NCBI GenBank assembly: GCA_004000155.1
Contig: RCSS01000083.1
Span: forward strand, 1 to 13,154
From: Tubulinosema ratisbonensis
Taxonomy: Eukaryota; Microsporidia; Tubulinosematidae
Length of the DNA: 13,154 bases
Reading direction: 5' to 3'
In this document: piece by piece, positions 1 to 7,323 of the stretch
How the letters are laid out: each line of letters starts with the position of its first letter
Numbering within the stretch: position 1 is the stretch's first letter
The notes under the pieces: generated by a model
What the model was told of the DNA's origin: nothing
Databases searched by the model: none
Seen by the model: the letters and a program-made list of their open reading frames with translations, nothing else
Program-made: the position numbers and the translations under genes

Positions 1-1180
1 ATATAGTTTAATAAATAGAGACAATATAATAAAGGACCTTTGAAATGAAGAATTTTTTTTACATAATTATATTTTTATCTTTAAAAATATTCCTTGTGAC
101 CACAAAAAATAATTCAGTAAAAATTTATACTAACTATGTGTTGTTTCTAACATCTTATAATGTGCATTATATTTGATGTTGGGTTAGAAATTTTTAAAAA
201 TAATTTATTATGTATTTTAAAAAAATATTTCAGCTTAACTAATGCAGGAGGAAAAGAAGATAAATAAACCATTTAAATCAAAACATTTATATTGTAAGTC
301 GCTACACTGTAACTCACTAAATAGGCTCCTAGTCCTATTACTGGACTCCGGCATTGGACAACTGCGATTTTAACTCAAAAAAAAATATTTTGTTAAAATA
401 CAAGTGTCGAATATTTTTTATAAAAATATTATATTTTTAGACGCGTATAAAGATTGATTAAAATAACATATACTGCTAGAATAAAAAAACCTGCTCACCT
501 TATATATTGTCAGAAATAATATTTAACAAATAAACAACGTTATAAAAATTTTTGAAAGATCTTTTTTCTACTTTTTCTATAAAAATTATTTTTTATTACT
601 CCTTCTTAAAAAATAAAAAAAATATTTCAGAATTTTTAGGAATAACAAAAGTTGCTTACTTTAAAGAACGATTTTAATCAGAGAATATGAAATGTATTGT
701 TAGAAATATCTCTTAATATTTCTATTTTTCAAAAATTTTATTTAATTTTTTGCACCCCTTAAATTATAGAAAAAGTAAAAAAAAATTGAATTTCGACCTG
801 ACACTCAAAAAATTTTCTAAGAGGTGCGACACCAGAAAAAGCTAAATAAAGAATTTTTATTACATAATATTTTTATTATTATGAACTTAGAAGAATTTAA
901 ATATTACTTTAGAGGATATTTTCTTTTTGGAATTTTATTTGTAATCATATTTTTTAAAACGAAATTTCTATAAAAAAGGGGGTCAAAGAATAAAAAAAAA
1001 GAAAATATCTAGAATAAAGCTTGAAAGATAATTTATATTAGTTTTTTAATAAAGATTTTTTAGAAATACAGTTTATTTTAGTATTTAGTATTTTTACCTC
1101 CAAAAGTATTTACAGCTTTATTTTATTAATTCATGAAAAAACAAAATAGAAAACCAACAAACAATCTAATTATAAAATTA
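1..1180. other. AT-rich intergenic desert
   Basis: I see no convincing gene here. Both strands are dense in stops and homopolymer A/T runs. The only ATG frame worth naming is 242-373 on the plus strand (43 codons), which has no CCC motif before it and no recognisable similarity. It overlaps a GC-richer patch at about 296-370, whose composition stands out from everything around it. That patch contains a small hairpin (AGTCC at 331-335 pairing with GGACT at 343-347), but it does not fold into a tRNA by eye. Confidence 0.6.
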
Positions 1181-2136
1181 AGTCCAGGAGGAAAGTCTTA
1201 AAGAAAAATAGATAAATTATTGTGTATTCTTTATCCCACAGTAAAGTATGCCATCGACAATTTCGATTCTAATGGTTGAAAAGAAGGTTCGGGGAGAAAG
1301 AGTAAGTGCAATAGTATACTCTTAGAACGAATTAATCAAGTATTAAAAGTTTAACCTAGCATTTTAGCTAATGAAATTAGAGAATACGTGAAATTTTTAG
1401 AACCAACTGGCGTTTCTTCATGCAGCATTCATAACTACATAAAAAAACTAAGTTTAAAAAATCATATTAGCTTTAAAAAATCGCTTGTCAGGCAGAAAAT
1501 ATAAATAAAAGATTGTATCTTGCAAACTCTTTATTTTAAAGATTTTGGATTTTGGGGTACTGTTGTTTTTCAAATGAGACAAAGTTTAATTTATTCAGAA
1601 ATGATGCATAGCAAAAAGTATCGCGCAGATCTAATATGCGTTTTGAACAAAAAATATTTGTGCTACTGCAAAATACGGAGGGGTTCGATCTTGTGTTGGG
1701 ATCGCTTTACAACAAGTGAAGTAGGAAAATTATTTTTTATTGAAGAAATAATGGATAAGTTAAAATACTTAGATATTTTAAAAATTCTTAAAAGATTTCA
1801 TTAGTTTATTAAATTAGGCAATAATTATGTGTTTAAGCTGGACAATGATCCTAAACACTTCAAAAATTGTCAAATAGTATTTTTAATAAAAAAAATAAAT
1901 CGCTTCTATCTTGGGGTTACAACCACCAGATTTGAATCAATCAAACATTTGTAGTCATGGATTAAACAGAAACTAGCAAAAAAGCAGAAACAAATCAGAA
2001 ATTAAACAATAAATTCTTTACATATGGAATACCATCACTCCTAATCAATGGAAAAACTTAGTTTATACTATGCCTTCTAGATTAAAAGATGTAATAAAAA
2101 TGAAGGGAAAAATGCTAAATACAGAAATAAACTATA
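1181..2136 (+). pseudogene. Tc1/mariner-family transposase, degraded relic
   Basis: Reading across frames on the plus strand gives an almost complete Tc1-type transposase. The N-terminal helix-turn-helix part (about 1181-1500) includes YAIDNFDSNG and ANEIREYVKFLEPTGVSS. The catalytic part follows: FGFWGTVVF (about 1541), an SNETKFN block (about 1570-1590), FTTSEVGKLFFIEEIMDK (about 1700-1755), DNDPKH (1841-1858) and PDLN (about 1926). The C-terminal end reads WNTITPNQW then MPSRLKDVIKMKG (about 2021-2110). These blocks are in order, but lie in different frames with several internal stops (for example TAA at 1199 and TAG in the HLWSW-like block near 1953). The first catalytic Asp of the family's SDET motif is an Asn codon (1573-1575), so even a repaired protein would lack the DDE/D triad. 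The family cuts and pastes DNA at TA sites. No clear terminal repeats were found. This is a dead copy. Confidence 0.85.
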
Positions 2137-2224
2137 TTTCTAAAAAATATTTATTAAAAAACTAGAGTCAGTAGGAAAATTTAACCCCAAGGGGTAAATA
2201 TGCATATTGAATTTTAGTTTAAAA

Positions 2225-2287
2225 TAAAGATATAAAAATATAAAATTAAAAATATTAAAAATATGAAAAATATTAAAAATATTAAGT
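2225..2287. repeat. Low-complexity ATATTAAAA-type tract
   Basis: A degenerate run of TAAAAATAT/AAATATTAAA units with almost no G or C lies between the two transposase relics. It looks like simple-sequence drift, with no sign of function. Confidence 0.5.
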
Positions 2288-2341
2288 TTTAAAAGGTAAA
2301 AATTAATTTTTAAGGATTTCTCATTTAATTTTAAAATACCA

Positions 2342-3220
2342 ATGACTCCTTATCAATCAGGAAATACGATATATTTACTTAATAAACGAGAATGGATACT
2401 CTTATTGATGGACAATAATTTTATTCTAAAAGAGATTAGGTGTTATACATGTGAGGAATATCTAAAATTATGTCTATTAAAAAGAAGCAATGATGGCTTT
2501 GCGTGGAGGTGTTTAATAAAAGATGTTCTTTCTATAAAAAATATTGTTCAATAAGAAAGAATATCTATTTGAAGGGTTCAATTTGGAATCTAAAATAATT
2601 TTTATGGTTCTAATTTGGTTTTCGTGTAGGCAGCAAAGATTTAGCATATGCCTAGGTATGGAAGTTGATAACAAATCTATCCATAAAATAATTAAAAAAT
2701 TGGTAAATAAAATGCCACTTTCTGATTTTAGTAATAATAAGTTTGGAGGCATAGATTCAATCGTCCAAAATGATGAAATTATGTTGAATTACAAATGTAA
2801 GTCACATAGAGGCCGTTCTCCACAAAACAAAATTGATTCTCTTTGTATTATAGAATATAAAAACAAAACAGAAAGAGCTTTTGCTAGAATTATTCCTAAT
2901 AAAAAAGAAAGAACCATTGTACTAATCATTTGCAGTCAAGTCGCAAATAATTCAATAATCTGGACTGACGAACATAAATCCTACCAAATTTAGAAAAATA
3001 TAAATATTATCATGGTACAGTTTGCCATAAAACGAATTAATAAATTGTTCAAATGGCATTAACACTCAAGCCATCGAGTCGTTTCATAATACTTTAAAAT
3101 TTGGAATTAAAAAAAGGAAAGGTGTTATAACAAAAAAAAGAATATATTTTATAAAAGAGTTTTTATATTTTTTAATAATAAAAAAAATTTACTTGAAGCA
3201 CTCTTAAGATTAATAAAGAT
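2342..3220 (+). pseudogene. Merlin / IS1595 (ISXO2-like) transposase, frameshifted relic
   Basis: The relic starts at an ATG (2342) with a zinc-ribbon-like N-terminus: a CYTC pair (residues 34-37), then SNDGFAWRC. One base is missing near 2521; after it the next frame supplies another Cys codon (2524-2526) and a YCSIRKN block, typical of ISXO2-like proteins. The catalytic domain then runs about 2560-2992 with VQNDEIM (Asp codon 2772-2774), LNYKCKSHRGRSP and IIWTDEHKSYQ (Asp codon 2967-2969). A one-base loss in a T run at about 2990 gives TAG; in shifted frames one then reads YYHGTVCHK, NTQAIESFHNTLK (Glu codon 3076-3078), KKRKGV and NLLEALLRLIK up to about 3217. The DDE codons and the domain order therefore survive, while the frame is broken at least four times. 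The family is cut-and-paste and widespread in microsporidia. Terminal repeats are not identifiable. This is a recent-looking but non-functional copy. Confidence 0.87.
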
Positions 3221-4217
3221 TAATTATCTAAATTTATTCGATTTTTTTATTTTTTATTTTACTATATTTTTCATTTACATTTTTTTATTTATTAATAATT
3301 ATTATTTTTCCTTTAAATATTTTATTTTATTTAATTTTTAGATGAAAATTTTCTTATTCTGTCTATCGAGGTGTAAATTTTCTGTCGGATCTAAACTATG
3401 CTTTAAAACTGCATAATGTAACTATTTAAGAAAAATTTTTTATTTAAGAAAAAATTTATTGTTGAGTTTATTATTTTTATAACTAAAATCTTTCGAATAA
3501 ACAAAGAAAAAAATATTTAGATAAATGAATTATTTTATTAATCATTTAAAATGTTTAATCTAGATATTTACAAAGATTCAGTATATTTATTGTTTAAAGA
3601 AAAGAAGAATACACTAACTTTGTGGTGATGATGCCTGCGATAAAGCTTATCTATAAGAAAATAAATAATTTACCTTCCTCTTATTTGTAACTTTAGTTGT
3701 TAAAAGATTTTTTTGTATCGATAAAATAATTTCATAATTATAAAAATAAGCTTTTTATCTAAAAAGTTTTGGGAATAGAAAATATTTTTGTTGCATCTTG
3801 AGGGGACACCCCAAAATCCGGTAGTTGAGGTAAAATAATTTGTAATGTACTTTATTTAATCTCTTTGTTACTTTCTCAGGCATGAAGTTCTCTCTTTTTT
3901 ATTTTTAAATAATAAATAATAAAATTAAACCCCCATTTTGTTAGGAGTCGAATCCATGCCTTTTGTTATAGAACTATATCAATATTGTCTTAATTGTAAG
4001 TATCAGGTTAATATGATAAACAAAATTTAAATTTCACAGCAGGGTTCGAAATTTTTTTACATAATAAAAATATATTTTTTTAATAAACAATATTTCTACA
4101 AGTTTAATTACAATTAGTTATGATTTGTGTGCAAAAAATATGTAACTTGTAAACTTATATTCTGGAAATTAAACTTATTAAAAGATAACCTTATATCTTA
4201 ATATTAAAATTTAAATT

Positions 4218-4287
4218 AAATAAACAAATGTTTTGATTACCATATAAGAAATTTTTTTCTATTTAAAAAATAGAGTGTTATAATAAA
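4218..4287 (+). repeat. Degenerate dispersed repeat, copy 1
   Basis: The copy begins AAATAAACAAA (4218-4228), continues TGTTTTGATTACC, and ends with GTGTTATAATAAA (4275-4287). The same opening and closing words recur in copy 2, with a shorter middle. An 11-mer of this composition would not be expected several times in 500 bp by chance, though the AT bias lowers confidence. Confidence 0.4.
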
Positions 4288-4351
4288 AAAGTAAGTTTTT
4301 AAGTTGAGTAAAATATATTTTAAATTTTAGTAAGAAGAGGGGCACAAATTT

Positions 4352-4405
4352 AAATAAACAAAGACGTTTGGTTATCTTAGAAACAAAGAAGCGTGTTATA
4401 ATAAA
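4352..4405 (+). repeat. Degenerate dispersed repeat, copy 2
   Basis: AAATAAACAAA (4352-4362) is followed by GTTTGGTTATC and then GTGTTATAATAAA (4393-4405), matching copy 1 in order. A third partial copy, with AAATAAACAAA at 4723-4733 followed by TTTTGGTTG, lies about 140 bp upstream of the next gene. Confidence 0.4.
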
Positions 4406-4722
4406 TTCGGTTGTAACGTATTTTTTAGATTCCATGTTTTGAGTTATTTTGATAACTATAAACCAAATGGTTAGATCAAACTAGCCAATCAAAACTAATC
4501 GCAACAGAAGTATTTGTTTTTTTGTGTATTATTAATGAACCCGAATTAACCTTAAGCGTTTAAGTTTTTTTATATTTAATATCTCTTATATGTGCGTTCG
4601 AAAATTTGTATACTTTCCTTTTTTATTATATTTGAATAAAATTGTTTTTTTATGGAAGGTTAATCCTTTTAATAAATAATTTCTTGCAGAAATATTAAGA
4701 AACTTAGTATACAAAATATAAT

Positions 4723-4746
4723 AAATAAACAAAAATTTTGGTTGCA
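4723..4746 (+). repeat. Degenerate dispersed repeat, copy 3 (partial)
   Basis: AAATAAACAAA is followed by AATTTTGGTTGCA, the same opening and GTTTGGTTA-like middle as copies 1 and 2. The closing GTGTTATAATAAA word is absent. Confidence 0.3.
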
Positions 4747-4850
4747 AATTTTCTTAAATTTGATAAAAAAATTTTTTTTTCCTGATTAGAATAAGTAAAA
4801 AGTTCTCAGAACACATATCACATATAGAGAACTTTAAATTAAACTTATAA

Positions 4851-4871
4851 GGGTATAAAAAAATACCCCGA
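4851..4871 (+). promoter_or_regulatory. CCCC start-proximal motif with TATA-like box and hairpin
   Basis: GGGTAT (4851-4856) and ATACCC (4863-4868) form a perfect 6-bp inverted repeat around an A6 loop. The TATAAAAAA inside it resembles a TATA-like element about 18 nt before the ATG. The CCCC at 4866-4869 ends 2 nt before the ATG at 4872. In microsporidia a CCC/GGG-type motif just upstream of the start codon is known to mark transcription and translation starts, so this fixes the start of the gene. Confidence 0.65.
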
Positions 4872-5750
4872 ATGAGCGGAACAAGAAGATCACACAAAAT
4901 CCAACCTAGAAATACCGAGAAACAAGAATCTAAACACTCCTTTATTTTATTTTATCCAAAAGAGAGTATTATAATGGCAGCTTTGAACTTAATTATTACC
5001 AAAAGAATATTTGCAGTTTACAACTACAAAGAAATCTTTAAACTTTACCTTTGTGTTCTGTGTTTAATTTTGATTTATAAGATTTTATCTTCGAAAAGTT
5101 TAGTTTTGAAACACTTAAAGCTAGGGGTGGTTAATTTTCTAGGTTTTATTGTTTCATTAAACATATTTATACTCGCTTTTCTAAATATAGCGGATTTGGC
5201 TCTTTTAGTAAAATATTTTCTAATGGTATCAGGAGATATCACACATTTATTCTCTATTCTAATGGTTAAATTTGTTATTCTATCTATGTCTATATGCGCA
5301 AGCTTGTATTTCTTACAAACAAGAGTTTTTCTACCTTTGCTTAAACACGAGGTTGACACAAACTCAGCTGTAATAAAAATCTTAAAATCCGTTTTAATGG
5401 TTCTTTGTTTCAATATATTGATAAACTTTACTTTGTTTTATAACCTAATTTATCATTTCATATCGATGCTAATTTTTTTATTATATATTGGTGTAAATGT
5501 TGCGTGGCCAATTTTTCAATTGAACTTGGAAAAATCATATGTTTTATTTGGAATTAAGTTAAAATTTTTCGTTATATTAATTGGTAGTGTAGTTATGCTT
5601 TTTTTGTTTATTAATCAAGTCGCAATTCAGATACTATTATTTAATTTTAGTTTGAATAGTTTTAATGGTCGGTTTCTGTTTGCAAAGGACTATTTTTTAA
5701 CCACTTCTTGGGATTTTCAAACCTTGAGAAGAGTTTTTAATCTAAATTAA
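4872..5750 (+). CDS. Polytopic membrane protein, paralogue family member 1 (unknown function)
   Basis: A 292-residue intact ORF of no family I recognise. Residues 1-22 are polar and basic (MSGTRRSHKI...), with no signal peptide. Hydrophobic segments follow at about 55-73, 86-117, 125-148, 167-190, 193-214 and 229-258, predicting roughly six membrane spans. It shares marks with the genes at 6469 and 11728: T-R-[RK] near the start, LNIAD (104-108, in span 2), the loop QLNLEKSYVLFGIKL (216-230) and, in span 6, FLFINQ (244-249) followed exactly as in the others by Asn258. It has a longer C-terminal tail (259-292, ending LRRVFNLN) than its paralogues. The start is set by CCCC ending 2 nt before the ATG; the next in-frame Met is residue 35. 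AATAAA lies 82 nt after the stop (5832-5837), a weak hint in such AT-rich DNA. It is the most divergent of the three. Integral membrane location is confident; function is unknown. Confidence 0.85.
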   Translation: MSGTRRSHKIQPRNTEKQESKHSFILFYPKESIIMAALNLIITKRIFAVYNYKEIFKLYLCVLCLILIYKILSSKSLVLKHLKLGVVNFLGFIVSLNIFILAFLNIADLALLVKYFLMVSGDITHLFSILMVKFVILSMSICASLYFLQTRVFLPLLKHEVDTNSAVIKILKSVLMVLCFNILINFTLFYNLIYHFISMLIFLLYIGVNVAWPIFQLNLEKSYVLFGIKLKFFVILIGSVVMLFLFINQVAIQILLFNFSLNSFNGRFLFAKDYFLTTSWDFQTLRRVFNLN

Positions 5751-6462
5751 AAACAATCAATTAAAATTTTTCTTTAAAAACCATCTAATCAATTGTTTAA
5801 TTTTTAAAAATTTTTAATTGTAGTTTTAAACAATAAAATATATTTTTTAGTAGTTTTATTAATGATTAATGTTTTAAATTTCTCTTAAAAAATTAATAAG
5901 CTTCTGGTGAAAATAAATCCTTCTATTCAACTTCTTCTGAGAATTTAAAAAAAAGAATTTAAAATTTGCTCAGCTTTAACGCAAATGAATTTTCTGAAAC
6001 TCTTACTTTGTTCAAAATTTAAAGTTTATTAAATAACAATATCGTGTTTATATATTAATTAAAGAAAGGTGTCATCTTTGTCATATAATTATTTTAGACA
6101 AATATAAATAGTAAAAGTTATATTTTGGATTACATTATTTACTTTGTAAAACGAAGTACAATGCTAAATTATTTAAATTATGTTACTGCTTATGATAATT
6201 TAGAATATCAAATTAATATGTAAATGATAAGCTAAAAAATATTTTATTTATATTTTTCCTAGTAAAAAACATGCTAAAAAATCTCTTGAAAGCATGTTAT
6301 TTTATTGTATGAATTTTTATGTTGTTTAAATTTTAATTTAAGTTGTTTTATGACATTTTAAAAAGATTTATCCAGAAAATTTTTTGTTATCATGAAGAAT
6401 TTGAGACGCGCTCTTAGAACAGTATGAGCTCCTTAACTTTAATTACAATAATAAAAAAATTA
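5751..6462. other. Intergenic spacer between membrane genes 1 and 2
   Basis: Some 700 bp of AT-rich DNA holds no supportable gene. There is a short A/T-only inverted repeat at about 5795-5820. The longest readable peptide (ATG at about 6162, some 20 codons) is too short to call. The spacing suggests that the flanking genes are transcribed separately, not as an operon. Confidence 0.55.
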
Positions 6463-6465
6463 CCC
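6463..6465 (+). promoter_or_regulatory. CCC start-proximal motif deciding the start of gene 2
   Basis: CCC is followed by TTT and then the ATG at 6469. An upstream in-frame ATG at 6424 has no such motif and would add 15 residues with no counterpart in the two paralogues. An AATAATAAAAAAA stretch just upstream is a possible TATA-like element. Confidence 0.65.
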
Positions 6466-6468
6466 TTT

Positions 6469-7323
6469 ATGGCTAACAAAAGAGGATCTTCTCGTAAAAA
6501 CAAATCAATTACCGTTATTGTAGACACTATAACCAATCCCGAAGAGGAAAAATGGAAAAAAGAATTTCTTACGGTGTATTTCTGGTCAGATAATTTTATT
6601 CAAATAAATTTGATGTTATTTTTATTATTGGCAGATTCTAGCTTATTGAGTTATTTAAAAATTTATTTAACATATTTTCTTTTTATCGGAATCATTTTTC
6701 TGATTAATTTGTTTAGAAAAAAAGATAAAACTTGGAGTTACCAAGACATAGTTGAATCGTACGATATAGGGTATAGACTCTTAGGATTAAGCTGTGTTTT
6801 GTTATATTTGTATTCTAATTTGGCTGGTATTTACGGTATTACGATTTTCTTAAACACATATAAGAATAATGTGTTTAATTATTCAACAATTTTTAAGTTC
6901 GTTTCTTTCACTTTTCTCTATATGCTTGTATTATTCAGACATGTACTCGGTATTATTTATAACATATTTAAACATCTATTTAATACTAATACATCTCAAG
7001 TTGATGTAATACAAGATTCTCCGATCTTTAAATATTTAGTCATTATATGGTCTACTTTAGCAGAAATTATAATTTTGGGTGGAGGAACTAATGCAAGCGA
7101 TATATTGTTTTATGTTAGCATTTTTGATCTTCTTACATTTTTAATACCATGTGCTTTTGTCAGAAAAATAGAAAAAGAGGATTTATTACCTCTGAAAAGA
7201 AAAGTTTATATTTCTTATGCTTTCAAAATTATTTTAAATTTTCTATTTCTGACTGATTTAGCTCAGGAAATTTTTATTTATAATTTGACAACTTCTGATT
7301 GGCAAGAATATGATTTACTATAA
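6469..7323 (+). CDS. Polytopic membrane protein, paralogue family member 2 (unknown function)
   Basis: 284 residues from the preferred ATG (299 if 6424 were used). The CCC motif at 6463 and the basic MANKRGSSRKNK start, which matches the basic starts of both paralogues, favour 6469. About six hydrophobic segments lie at 62-82, 103-129, 143-168, 187-205, 211-231 and 248-271, with a shorter one at about 44-55. It aligns best with the gene at 11728: EKWKKEFLTVY near residue 27, a Trp-Ser-Tyr turn at 89-91, LLYLYSNLAG (111-120), RKIEKEDLLPLKRKV (232-246) and FLFLTD (258-263) ending in YNL (271-273). Conserved polar residues in the last span are Thr262, Asp263 and Glu267. The stop is TAA, and an AATAAA at 7347 is a possible poly(A) signal. 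It is not a recognised transporter or enzyme family, and I assign no function. Confidence 0.87.
   Translation: MANKRGSSRKNKSITVIVDTITNPEEEKWKKEFLTVYFWSDNFIQINLMLFLLLADSSLLSYLKIYLTYFLFIGIIFLINLFRKKDKTWSYQDIVESYDIGYRLLGLSCVLLYLYSNLAGIYGITIFLNTYKNNVFNYSTIFKFVSFTFLYMLVLFRHVLGIIYNIFKHLFNTNTSQVDVIQDSPIFKYLVIIWSTLAEIIILGGGTNASDILFYVSIFDLLTFLIPCAFVRKIEKEDLLPLKRKVYISYAFKIILNFLFLTDLAQEIFIYNLTTSDWQEYDLL

Larger units (their letters stand above)
3221..4850. other. AT-rich intergenic region upstream of the first membrane gene
   Basis: No gene is supported. All frames are broken by frequent stops. The stretch holds a short GGGG-ACA-CCCC inverted repeat at 3802-3812 and three degenerate copies of an AAATAAACAAA-led repeat (listed separately). 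It also has two tRNA-T-loop-like words (near 3945 and 4033) that have no surrounding cloverleaf. Confidence 0.55.

Noticed and set aside
296..369. tRNA gene in the GC-richer patch (length near 74 nt, ends GTCGC/GCGAT can pair)
   Set aside because: There is no TTC T-loop in the required place on either strand and the acceptor stem fails after 5 bp.
2513..2752. Minus-strand 79-codon frame across the Merlin relic
   Set aside because: It is antisense to recognisable transposase blocks, with no features of its own.
2174..3388. Possible terminal inverted repeats for the Merlin relic (GAAAATTTA at 2175-2183 against 3374-3382)
   Set aside because: Only 9 bp match exactly, nearly all A/T, and the flanks diverge. 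Chance is likely in this composition.
2184..3812. G/C palindromes ACCCC-AA-GGGGT (2184-2195) and GGGG-ACA-CCCC (3802-3812) as transposon ends
   Set aside because: The shared word is in direct rather than inverted orientation and similarity stops after 7 bp, so they do not form a TIR pair.
3940..4040. tRNA-like words GTCGAATCC (about 3948) and GTTCGAAAT (about 4034)
   Set aside because: The paired T-stem is missing or mismatched and no acceptor, D or anticodon arms can be drawn around either.
5075..5413. Minus-strand 112-codon frame inside membrane gene 1
   Set aside because: It is antisense to a well-supported gene whose paralogues align through this part, so it is a shadow frame.
5795..5822. 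Terminator-like A/T inverted repeat after membrane gene 1
   Set aside because: The stem is all A/T with no G/C core and such repeats are everywhere here; bacterial-type terminators are not expected in this kind of genome.
6424..6468. Upstream in-frame ATG that would lengthen membrane gene 2 by 15 residues
   Set aside because: It lacks the CCC motif, its residues have no counterpart in the paralogues, and the ATG at 6469 has CCCTTT directly before it.
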